From Dermanyssus gallinae (lineage: Eukaryota > Arthropoda > Arachnida > Mesostigmata > Dermanyssidae): a DNA stretch of 64,000 nt. Below are positions 47,390-57,009 of the stretch, one piece after another; within the stretch, counting starts at the first letter, position 1, and each line of letters starts with the position of its first letter. The position numbers were made by a program, and so were the translations under genes. The stretch lies in the NCBI GenBank assembly GCA_003439945.1, contig QVRM01002189.1, positions 571,001 to 635,000 on the forward strand, in the 5' to 3' direction. Below the pieces are notes generated by a model. That model was given only the letters and a program-made list of their open reading frames with translations, was not told the origin of the DNA and searched no databases.

Positions 47390-49180
47390 CACCTGAATGT
47401 CAAAAGGTGTCACGTGAAGTTAAGAACTCAGTTGTCCGTGTCCTTGCTTTGATGGTAGAACCCCGCTCTATGGACCCGGTGCGAGCGGTATATCCTCAAG
47501 GTTCCTTGCAAAGTTTAAAACGGTGAGATCTATAAGATTCCTCTTCGTGAAGCCGAGCCCCAAGAGCGTCCTCGCAGATTCGGAAGAGTCCCATTGTCTT
47601 GCCGTGCTTTTGCCAGGTCCCGGTTCGGGCCGCAAACCTCGGCATCTAAAACCCAGATTTCGGTAGGTGTTGTTATTACGAGGTCGGGCTTTAGACCCGG
47701 TGCGCCCGGTCGACGGACTACTCGCTCACGAATCACCTCATGACCCCTTTCGCGGAGAAGACGCGCCACGCGATCACAGACGTCGTCATGTCTCTTTATG
47801 GTTTGTTTGTGTGTTGTATCGCACATCTGAGCGACATGAGCCAACGTCTCAGGCGCATGACACCCGTGCCTACAACGTTTGTTGTAGCCCGGGCGTCCCC
47901 TGGCCAATCTGGCACGCGTTGGTAGTGCGTTGATCCTGAGCTTTAGTAGGTTTAAATACTCCTTACCAGATAGGTAGGGCATACCCTTAATCCAGTAATG
48001 TACAAAGGGCGTTTCGTGTGCTTTTTTAAAATGTGCCCTATCGAACGTGTTGTGTAGTTGTTGAGACCAGTAATCGGTCTCTTGTGTAGCGGTCTCAATG
48101 GAGGTTCCCAAGCGCTCGCAAAGAAGTCTTGTTTTCGCAAGATCTTTTTAAAGTGCTCGCTGGTTAGCATCCATTGGACCCCAAGGTGCGTGGAGTGTTG
48201 TAGTGCTGTCAGGCGGGAGAGGCGGAGTCTGGGAATGAATGTTTGGAGGCAGGGGATGTCCAGACCGCCGTGTGCTGTGTGCGTGTACAGGTAGGCGTTC
48301 GGCACCGAGTTTTCGAGCTTAAGCCATTTCGACTTAACAACCTTTCTGATCTCTTTATCTAGGTCACTAAGGAGTGCGTAAGATGGTCTGGGACCGGAGA
48401 CCAGTTTATATAGGAGACGGGGAATGAGAAAGTCTTTCAAAAATATGAGTCTTTGGTGGGGTTTAAGGGGAGCTATCGTGAGTCTGTTGAGTAAATTAAG
48501 GAGTATATCCTTGGTGGAGTCAACTCTGCCATTGCTGTCAAAGTCGACTCCAAGATATCTCCATCGATCGCTCATACCTTTAGCTGGCAACTGCCGATCT
48601 CCAACGTTAAATTCTGGTACGGTATTGATAAAACCTTTACCTTCCTTCCTATTAAATAGGTGGGAGATAGTAAAGCTTTTATTAGTATTAATTTCAAGGC
48701 CTCGGGATTCCAAAAGTGGTCCGCAATATTAAGGAGCCGTTGAAGAGTGGATTTCGTGGAGGCTAGGAGGATCATCCGCGAAGGCTAAGTCCATGAGGCG
48801 GAAGTCATCAGTAAGTTGGTACCCGATATTAGTTTTGTCTATTTTGAAAGAATGTCGTCGAGAACTAGATTAAATAAGAGGGGGGACAGAGGATCTCCCT
48901 GCCTAACACCCCTAGTTGGCCGAAATGTGCGACATTCTTGTCCGGGTATCCGCGAGTCCGGAGTGACCACAGGACGGAGTCATGACTCACCATGTCGAAC
49001 GCCTTACGGAGGTCGATTGAGGCGAGTCTGAGCTCACATCCTGCAGACTTGGCATCGTTAAGGGTACCATCCAGAACCGCAAGATTCTCGAAGGTACCAT
49101 TATAGGGGAGAAACGCTCGCTGGATTGGGAGAAGCTTAATAGAGTTCTGGAGGCGTCTAGAGAGATTTTTGTTAAGCGTT
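47390..49180 (-). pseudogene. R2-clade non-LTR retrotransposon, 5'-truncated, with restriction-like endonuclease
   Basis: The minus strand encodes, from 49170 leftward, LLPIQRAFLPYNGTFENLAV and IDLRKAFDMVSHDS (RT), LMDLAFADDPPS (catalytic FADD near 48785), then the 253-codon frame 48713-47952 (RWRYLGVDFDSNGRVDS, GGLDIPCLQTFIPRLRLSRL) and 48111-47530 with a C-terminal knuckle (CRHGCHAPETLAHVAQMC) and KPDLVITTPTEIWVLDAEV, the KPDLV motif of the R2-type PD-(D/E)XK endonuclease. Two frameshifts break it. 47390-47529 is likely its 3' UTR. It is not in rDNA here. The 5' side ends at an (AT)n tract. Confidence 0.87.
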
Positions 49181-49203
49181 CTATATATATATATATATAT
49201 ATA
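49181..49203. repeat. (AT)n microsatellite
   Basis: About 11 AT units between the R2-like remnant and an ACAGGGTGTTCC sequence. Confidence 0.93.
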
Positions 49204-49546
49204 CAGGGTGTTCCTATTTGTGTGTCCAAAACGCTAAAGTATGGTCAAACTCGGTGAGAAAATCATCTTTGCCAATGGGTGGAAGCCGGGAAAACGTTTT
49301 GTTTAGGAGTGAGGATAAAATTTATAAAAGCAGTTATTTTGTCTTTTTTCTCCTACATAGTTGTGCAAAATCTACGTTTGCGGGAGAACCAGTCAGCGCA
49401 CAAAGGAACCGATCATACCGGCGTGTTTGGCGGAAAATTCTGCACAATAAAGTATACATTACTAGCTTGCGTAGCAAAAAGCGAATAGCCAGATTAAGGA
49501 AAGTCATAAAAAGTCAAAATGTTACGTTAACGCTTGTTTGTGCAAC

Positions 49547-50019
49547 ATCGTAATTTTTTCCATTACAATCAAAAATGCACGCCCAAAAGACTACTCTCAG
49601 GCAATACCAGATTTAATGCCCACTACATTCGTACCAAAGTGATGGTGCTGCGTTACGTAGTTGCCAAGTGACTAAGCTTTTTCGACAGTCATAGTTGTTA
49701 TGTTTCACGTTGAAGTTTTCACGTCCAGAACCGTAGCATTTTGCCAAGGCGTTTCCGCCCCCTCTTTCTATTAGAAAAAAATATTCTCTTGCTGAGTTCT
49801 ACCAAACCTCAAAATATGTACCTAACTTTCTCATACACCCTATGCAAGTATGCATGCCTTCGCTTTCGATATGACTGTCGAAAAAGCTTAGTCACTTGGC
49901 AACTACGTAACGCAGCACCATCACTTTGGTACGAATGTAGTGGGCATTGAATCTGCTATTGCCTGAAAGTAGTCTTTTGAACGTGCATTTTTGGTCGTAA
50001 TGGAAAAAATTACGATCAT
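49547..50019. mobile_element. Second foldback (long-inverted-repeat) element
   Basis: The arm 49547-49692 and its inverse 49869-50019 share ATCGTAATTTTTTCCATTAC, GCCCACTACATTCGTACCAA and GACTAAGCTTTTTCGACAGT with few mismatches over about 145 bp. The 176-bp spacer has no coding potential. No transposase. The right arm runs into an (AT)n tract. Confidence 0.85.
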
Positions 50020-50037
50020 ATATATATATACATATAC

Positions 50038-50098
<61 letters not shown>
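50019..50098. repeat. (AT)n microsatellite
   Basis: AT with ACATATACATA interruptions at its left, then about 28 AT units. Confidence 0.95.
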
Positions 50099-50099
<1 letters not shown>

Positions 50100-50408
50100 C
50101 CCATTCAATTCGATCTAGCATCTGATTATTATTACCAAAATGAATCCAACACATTGTAAGCGAAAATTGTTGTCTGGGACGTCGTGATGACGCAGAGCCT
50201 TCTATGGTTTTCAAAAATCGCGCCTACAGGGTTGCCGATGTGCCGCTATAGAAGCTTGGCAACAAAGTGGCGGTTAGAACACACATTCAAACGTCGCTGA
50301 CCGGTCAATGTTCTTCGCGAATTCGCTCGTTGCGTGTGAACGAACACAAATCACGCATGGTGGATAGTGCGTGCTTGGTAGTGAGACTGCAACAATTTAT
50401 CCGTGACG

Positions 50409-50523
50409 ATGGATTCGGACAGGTCACTTAAACTTCGGCTCGAAGAGTCAACCGAGTGCTTTGAATCAGCCGAAAGTGACGACGATTCAGGTGACACGCT
50501 TGGCAGCTCGTCGTCAAAGAAAG
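50409..50523 (+). CDS. Aurora kinase exon 1 (start, N-terminal tail)
   Basis: ATG at 50409 starts [14 protein letters not shown], followed by an acidic Ser-rich stretch, and ends in phase 1 before GTTTGT. The phase matches the next acceptor exactly (G + AC gives Asp39). There is no in-frame ATG between here and the kinase domain, which supports this start. Transcript data would be needed to rule out another 5' exon. Confidence 0.72.
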
Positions 50524-53500
50524 GTTTGTTCATTGCTTTACGTGTCGTCGTCCTAATCAGATTCTAGCTCATGCACCGTACACATCGCACGAAACAGCTT
50601 CTAAAGCATACAGGACATTTTTCGTTATTCTTCATTTAAAATAACTGTGTATTATTATTCCAATATATTCCAATTGAGAAAGATTGTTTGCATATATTTT
50701 GCATCGATTATATATTAAATTCGATATACTAGGGATGCACAAATTGCTACAACGCCACTTTAAGCATATACAGACTATCCTTCCGTCCCCTACGGGCTTG
50801 GAATCGCCGTCAGGCATATATTCAATTTACCCGGGACCGGACATATTGATATATGTATATCTTGAAAGTATATCTGAAAACCGCATCATCGTCGCCGACT
50901 GAACAGATGCGCATAGCTTTATAGGTTGGAAACAAAGATAAGCACATCAAGCAAGTGAAATTGGTGCTACCCTTAAAATGAATAGATTTGAAGACAATAC
51001 GCAACCGCGAATTGCTGGCACCAGTGTCAACGGTAGATACATATCGGGGTTTATGGACTTAAGAAAAGATTATAAGAAACAGAAGACAACGTTTGCATAA
51101 ACATGCTAAGATAATTTTTAAGAAGAGCAGATGATGAAGAGGAAACATTATCTATGTTGTTCTCGTTGAGTGAAAACTAATTGCTACAGCTGCAAAGCGG
51201 AACATTGAGTTTTACGACGCGGTGACTCTGGTAAAACTCTGTCTCGGAAATCAACTAACGCAATGTGAACGTGATTGTAAAGTATGGATTTCGTAAACCC
51301 CACTCATGTCTACGTAAGAACGAAAACTAAGTGAAATGTTTTTTCCATCGTTTTTTGTTAGACACAAAACCGCGACCAGGACTCCTACCATGCTATCCAC
51401 CTACGTGCGACGCGTCCAATGTTCCGCCTGGATGCCGATTTCACACAATCGACGACTTCGAAATCGGCCGACCTCTCGGCAAAGGCAAGTTCGGAAATGT
51501 CTACCTCGCTCGCAGAAAAGTCGACCACTTCATTGTGGCTTTGAAGGTGAGAAACGAAAACACACGGTCGGGCTCAACAATATCAACACGTACACCTGCA
51601 GGTGCTCTCAGATGGTACTTTAAAAATAACTCGCATGCTTCACATATGACGTGCGGCCGCCTCTTAGAATGCATTTCCCTTCGTGTCTATATTACCTGTC
51701 TTATGGCTCATACCAGCAATTTTGGCAGGATTTAAGAAACTGTAGAAAGATATTGCCGTTATTGTTAATGTTATGAGCTGCAAAATCTGCATATTGATCT
51801 TACTAATCACATGCTAGACTTTAGTAGCAATAGTAGTGGTAGTAATATTTATATCGAGAGTAATGTGAATCCCAAACCATGACTTGCGTGTGTGCTTTTT
51901 TTCTTCTTCTTCTCGAGTGAAGGTTCTTCACAAGAATCAGCTGCGGAGGAACCGTTGCGAGTACAACTTGAAGCGGGAAATTGAAATTCAGATGCATCTC
52001 CGGCATCCCAACATTCTCGGCCTATATCGGTGGTTTTGGGACGACCGTAAGGTTTATCTTGTGCTTGAATTTGCTCCTGGCGGAGAGCTGTTTAAGGTAT
52101 GTGAGTGGTCGCTCTACCATGTGTTTGGTATAAACTGACGTACAATACCCCTGAAAGTTTTTTTTCTCTTATTTCTTTCTTCAATTTCTCAATTGAATAT
52201 AAGTACCCTTCCTACCTTCCGCAATTATGACGCTTCGTTATGCTAACGCATAACTTGTCACTAGCCTAATATTGTATGTGCAGAAAATGTATGCTCGACT
52301 TTATACAGGTCAATCAAACGATTATCAATTCCGTTCCTTCCATCAGTGTTGGTCACTGTTTGTGTTGGTCCCGACTGACAATTTCGTATCTACATACTCC
52401 TTAACAGTCAAGTTTAGACTTTTGCAGTTATGTTTTGCTCATACAAGTTTACTTCTCACTGCCTTTTTACGATTTGCATGTAATGGATCTAAGACGTAAA
52501 TGTTTTGTTATATTTATTAAATATATGTCTTTAAACAAGCGTATGCAGTAGTATTGTCTGTATTTTTTTAAGAAGCCAATTTTGAACAATACCGTAACAA
52601 AATGACAATATACTTTACCAGACGACTTATCCAAATGCGGCGGTGTCTCTCGGAACGGCCAAAGCCAACTAGGCTTTCTTGCTTCTATACATTGGATGGA
52701 GATTGTAGAACAGGTATCAGCGCAATCACTTCTCACGAGAAATGTTGATAGTCTAACGGGGGCTATACTGTAATCCTTCGTTCGTTTCAGTACATTCAAA
52801 ACAAGCCCAACCGTCGACTCGACGAAGTCGAAGCTGCGACGTTTATGTACCAGATGATCCGCACGCTCTCCTACTGTCACGCTAAAGGCGTCCTTCACCG
52901 GTAAGCAGCTTTTAACATTTAGAAATCCCACTTTAAGCCCTATCCTGCATGATTCCATGCTTCTCAGAAAGACTCATCGCTTCTTATCCGTTCGCATTAG
53001 AATGAGTGCTTTTGACTCTAACGAAAACAAACAGTGTTTTGTTTTATTAAAGCCAACATAGACAGAACGGTAATCAAGCTGCATGGTCTTTAAAGCAATT
53101 TTGTGACTACCATACTCGTGTCAGTTTGCTGACAATATGCTTGGCCACCTGTGTCGGTTTGGTATATTGATATCGCTTCTTTTGCATTTTGGAAGCTTAA
53201 ATGTTTAAAGCATTTAGTTCACCAGTTTAAACCAGATAGAAACCATACGTGAAAAACAGAAGTTAATTATTTATTTACATGCGATGTATATGCACTTGTT
53301 GTGTATTTTAATGTACATGTGTGTGTGTACTGCTATCGACAGTGACATCAAGCCAGAGAACCTTTTGCTTGGTGTAAACAATGAGCTGAAGATTGCGGAC
53401 TTTGGATGGAGTGTGCATGCACCGTCGCGCCGTAGACAAACTATGTGCGGAACTCTGGACTATCTTCCACCCGAAATGGTTCAACGAAAGGAATATGATC

Positions 53501-54695
53501 AACGGGTATGTGTCGTCTCATTATAGACCAAACTCCAAGGCAAACTTCTTACACGAGATATTGTAAAATTTAAGGGATGGGTGCGTGTAAAAGCACTGTC
53601 AGACAAATTTCCAATATAGCTATTTTTCTTTACCGATCCTGTACATCGTTCTTAACTTTCTTGGCAGCTTTGTAGAAAAAAACTAAATCGAAAAGCCAGT
53701 TGATGTACACATGCAATAGCAGAAACTCTGCGTAGAAGCGTGTGTGAAGTAGCGAATGGATGTCAGACTACACTCAGCAATGGTATGGCTTATTTTGATG
53801 TTAGAGTTTCTAACTGGTTCGGCTTCATTCGAGTCGGAGAAATCTGAGAATGACGACAGATTGCTCGACAAACTAGCTTTTGTTTATATAAGCTAAATGA
53901 TGTGAATGACTATTGATCTACGCTAACGTATAAAGTGTCGCCCAAAGCTATCGCTTGGTCAGACCGTGCGAGGTTCCGAGGTTTGGCTCGGACGAAGCGC
54001 TTGTTAAGTATGTTCTGAAGTTGTATCGTCAGGGGATCCGGTTTTCTAATGTCTCGAACGCCAACTAGGGGATAGAGGGCGGCAGTTTCCCAGAAGTGTT
54101 CTGATGGTGGCCGCTGGGAAAACGTGGAGTCATGATATTTACCATGATTTAGATACCATGCACCATTAATGGTGCTAGCCATGCACTATTAAAAGTCCAG
54201 CGGACTATTAATCGTCATATTTAGTTGCTTAATATAAGACCGGAACTCCTATGCAACTCACGTTGTCGGCCTCCTTTCCTAACGTATTTTCTGTCGTTTT
54301 TCCGTATTCATTATATTTTACCTTGTTCCTTTCAAGAGAATGGAAAGATTATTATTTGTGCGATTATAATCAGTGACTTTACACAAAAATAGTGCGAAAC
54401 TAATATTCTTTACTTACTAATATTCTTTTAGGTGGATTACTGGTGCATTGGCATTTTGATGTTCGAGTTTCTGACTGGTTCTGCTCCGTTCGAATCAGAG
54501 AAATCCGAGGATACATATCGGAAAATCTGCAAGGAGGAGGTTCGCTTTCCCTCTCATGTGTCGGAGTTGGCAAGAGACCTGATACGCCAGTTGCTTGCTA
54601 AGGATCCAAAGAAACGAATCTCGCTAGAGGACGCAATTAAACATCCTTGGATTGAGAAATTTGCTAAGAAGAACATCAAATGCCAAACATTCTAA
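50409..54695 (+). CDS. Aurora kinase (Aurora B-like), complete six-exon gene, 336 aa
   Basis: Exons 50409-50523, 51362-51546, 51923-52096, 52791-52900, 53343-53505 and 54432-54695 splice in frame with canonical GT/AG ends to a 336-residue Ser/Thr kinase. The N-terminal 68 residues are acidic and Ser-rich, without known motifs. The kinase domain has [11 protein letters not shown] (Gly loop, 78-88), VALK (Lys100), HRDIKPEN (catalytic Asp196), [10 protein letters not shown] (DFG Asp214; WSVHAPS is an Aurora hallmark) and [17 protein letters not shown] (activation-loop Thr228). Length (human AURKB has 344), the short N-terminus, TMCGT and WCIG favour Aurora B/C over Aurora A. Aurora B phosphorylates histone H3 and acts with INCENP at centromeres and the midzone. 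YW replaces LW after VD at 251-253. All kinase motifs look intact. Confidence 0.93.
50779..50850 (-). repeat. tRNA-derived SINE, family 1, 3'-end fragment (copy d)
   Basis: TCCTTCCGTCCCCTACGGGC and GGACCGGACATATTG match the 3' part of copy a (10915-11162). The tRNA-like head is absent. It lies in intron 1 of the Aurora gene, antisense to it. Confidence 0.65.
51362..51546 (+). CDS. Aurora kinase exon 2 (Gly loop and catalytic Lys)
   Basis: Acceptor TTTTTTGTTAG, donor AAG before GTGAGA. Encodes the linker [15 protein letters not shown] and the domain start [20 protein letters not shown] through VALK (Lys100 at the exon end). Confidence 0.92.
51923..52096 (+). CDS. Aurora kinase exon 3 (alpha C helix, hinge)
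   Basis: Acceptor TCGAGTGAAG, donor AAG before GTATGT. Encodes [20 protein letters not shown], with the alpha-C Glu in [22 protein letters not shown] and the hinge [14 protein letters not shown]. Confidence 0.93.
52791..52900 (+). CDS. Aurora kinase exon 4 (alpha E, start of catalytic loop)
   Basis: Acceptor CGTTTCAG, donor CACCG before GTAAGC (phase 2). Encodes [20 protein letters not shown] and the stretch up to CHAKGVLH, splitting the HRD motif. Confidence 0.93.
53343..53505 (+). CDS. Aurora kinase exon 5 (catalytic loop, DFG, activation loop)
   Basis: The acceptor CTATCGACAG completes HRD. The exon encodes [40 protein letters not shown] and [14 protein letters not shown]; donor GTATGT. 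This is the most diagnostic Aurora segment. Thr228 is the autophosphorylation site equivalent. Confidence 0.95.
53781..53857 (+). pseudogene. Decayed partial copy of Aurora exon 6 in intron 5
   Basis: The DNA reads TGGTATGG...TTTTGATGTTAGAGTTTCT and continues in register with exon 6. It encodes [18 protein letters not shown] where exon 6 has [18 protein letters not shown]. Near TGGT the copy has lost two bases and gained one, so the upstream part is out of frame, and no AG acceptor precedes it in frame. After the conserved block the sequence diverges and stops after about 16 codons. It is either an unused exon duplicate or a remnant of a tandem exon duplication. Confidence 0.8.
54432..54695 (+). 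CDS. Aurora kinase exon 6 (C-lobe, stop)
   Basis: Acceptor TATTCTTTTAG. Encodes [40 protein letters not shown] and [17 protein letters not shown], with stop TAA at 54693. A poly(A) signal AATAAA is at 54938-54943. A decayed partial copy lies upstream in intron 5. Confidence 0.93.
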   Translation: MDYWCIGILMFEFLTGSAPFESEKSEDTYRKICKEEVRFPSHVSELARDLIRQLLAKDPKKRISLEDAIKHPWIEKFAKKNIKCQTF

Positions 54696-54937
54696 ACGTA
54701 CACGTATAGTACTAAAGTTCACCCCAATCACATAAGTGTCACATAGTATCTGTGTTCCGGGACTGTATTGACAGAATAATTCCAACTTATCTTACGGTTT
54801 TAGTAAAGCAAAGAGAATGTATATACGGGTCTAAACTTAGTCCGAATGAGAATACTTGACTAAAAACGAGGTTCGTACAGATAACGAGGCGAACCGTCTC
54901 ATTGCAGCCTAAAGTCGAGAAGCATGTAAGTTTGTCT

Positions 54938-54943
54938 AATAAA
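54938..54943 (+). promoter_or_regulatory. Poly(A) signal of the Aurora kinase gene
   Basis: AATAAA 243 bp after the stop codon, in the position expected for the 3' end of the Aurora transcript. Confidence 0.5.
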
Positions 54944-55012
54944 TGCGTTGTAACAATGTGTTTAGTTGAACAATGGATGTTCAGTGGGTTTCGTCGTTGT
55001 CGCAGTTACTAA

Positions 55013-55315
55013 AATTATAAATATACGCATCGGTGTTATGATGTGATTCGAGAATATAAAAGACATTTACAACTGACCACAATTCGCGAAAAAAACTATC
55101 TTAATGATGTACGCGATTATATAGCTAAACACGTCGGAAAGAAAATAGAAGAACCCCGTTTGACAAGTAATGGAGACCCCTTAAAATTTGTTGAAGCCGA
55201 AGACGCCCGAGCCAGAGTGCTCTCGCTACAGGAGCTAGCAGATATAAAAATGCCTGCCAGGATCAGCAGAGAGCGATCTACGGTGAAGAGCAAAATCTAT
55301 CAATCTCTCTAGGCA
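55013..55315 (+). CDS. Unidentified open frame, about 100 codons, no ATG
   Basis: The frame contains IREYKRHLQLTTIREKNYLN, DVRDYIAKHVGKKIEEPRL and LSLQELADIKMPARI and stops at TAG 55313. Composition is like a real soluble helical protein (charged, amphipathic, no repeats), unlike other open frames in the gene-poor regions. It has no in-frame ATG near its start, and an in-frame TAA at 55010 leaves little room for a splice acceptor. It could be a last exon of an unseen gene, or a 5'-truncated retrocopy. I do not recognise the family. Confidence 0.35.
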
Positions 55316-55319
55316 ACAA

Positions 55320-56790
55320 TTTTGGCTGCACTTAAACCTGACATTTTCACATTCACGGTTAGGGGCTTCCCAGCAAACTTCGTAAACTGAGATACAGAAG
55401 CTGTGTTTCTACGGAGCTCTTGATGAAGGACTGCAATGCCCAAACGTTGCTTATGCTTTATCGTTTATAGGTACCATACCGACAAAGGTGTAATTCGTTC
55501 GAATTGTAAATACATTGCTGCCCACCTAGGGTGTTAATAATGAATTACACATATTCACGTAGAGAAATCCGCTTTAAAAATACATATGTTGGTATAGCTC
55601 CTTACATATTTGATTATCACAGTATTGTATTTGTGCTTTATGTAAAGCTTTTTGAAAGAGACTTGACTTGGCATAATGTGCAAACCACAGATCAATAAAT
55701 AATATCTTTACGTAAATTCGACTATACGAACAACTCGCGCTTACTCGGATGAAAGCTAAGAAAAATATTTTCAAACGATGAGAACAAGAGGAGAAATGTA
55801 AGGAATTGTAGAGTGAACAAATAATTGCATACACCGGACTTCAAGGTCCGATTTCAAATAACACACGGCGAGGGCCAACCATCTGACCTCAAGAAAGTCC
55901 TAACGAAGTTATTGATGTTCTTATGAGTGCCAGCATATAATTAGCAGTGCTGCCATCTGCGACACCTGTAAAAGCCACGATATACGCGCGAGCACTGCAC
56001 AAACCTTGAGAAGGAAATGGCGAAAGCAAAACGAAAACTGGCATTAAACTGAACATGCGAACGCATACAATATTGTGCTCAACGATGAATGTGTAAACGT
56101 TATACATGAAATAAATAATGCTCATCTGTCATTCCTGGTAATATTATGTTTCATTGTAGAAGTTGGATGTGGCCAGTTTAAGCTTGTGCCTAACTGGATA
56201 GCCTACCTTTTTTGTGTAAAGGGGTGTGAATGCTGTAACGAACTGAGTCGTGTGGGACTCTACCCTAGTAGTGGGATGCTGGTAGAATATCCATAAAACA
56301 GTACTATGAGCCCTTAGAAGAGGTGGCGACCGCCTAGCGGATAATGTGGTCACTCACGGGTTCCCCCACCGGTCCGACGTGCTTGTCCCGACACCTGCGA
56401 ACCCGTTTGATTACAAGCCACGTCATCTGCAGATGTCATAAGCGCAATTGGATGGCCTACCTTGCCGATGTCTCCATGTTATTCATATCAGTTTGTTAGC
56501 TAAGGCGTCTATCGCTCCAAAAACATCTGGATCTACACCAATATTCTAAAAATCTACGTTGAACTGCAGACGAAGAACCCAGACATTGAAGTGCTCATGG
56601 TGAAACCTTCAGTAAGCCAATTTCGCAGCAACATGATCATGAAAATACCTTGTCAAAATTAATCCGCTGATGACATGTTAAGCTGATGGTGTTCCTACTT
56701 GTAACGAAATCTTCAAGGATAATTAACCGTTATCATCGTTATCATGGGCATTAAAACCTGTTATAAAATAGTTTGCTCATTTCTGTGCAG
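55320..56790. other. Stretch without identifiable genes
   Basis: Unique AT-rich DNA without domain-bearing frames or clear repeats. Confidence 0.5.
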
Positions 56791-56904
56791 CTGTCGATTG
56801 TGCTCTCAAGCGTGCACGAAATATCATGCGTCTGCCTGTCTGGCCCTAACGAAAAGTTCATTCCACTGCCTCTCTCGAATGACATGCCGAGAGCAGCTAA
56901 CAAC
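56791..56904 (+). CDS. Weak internal-exon candidate
   Basis: Between TTCTGTGCAG (acceptor-like) and AACG before GTATGT (donor-like) the frame reads LSIVLSSVHEISCVCLSGPN and continues FIPLPLSNDMPRAANN. Splice sites are good and the composition is protein-like, but I recognise no family and see no partner exon. A 15-nt block between TTGTAG and GTAAGT at about 56993-57007 could be a micro-exon or chance. Confidence 0.22.
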
Positions 56905-57009
56905 GGTATGTGTATCAATGTTATACGCATGCTCAATATGAGTAATATAAATGTGATGATGAACGATGAGGAATTTCCCATATCTTGTAGCAAATTGTTC
57001 CATAGGTAA

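Noticed and set aside
47530..49180. R2-like element as evidence of an rDNA unit
   Set aside because: No 28S sequence was recognised on either side.
49201..49546. ACAGGGTGTTCC at 49201 as one end of a further DNA transposon
   Set aside because: The motif is typical of such ends, but I could find no inverted partner before the foldback element at 49547.
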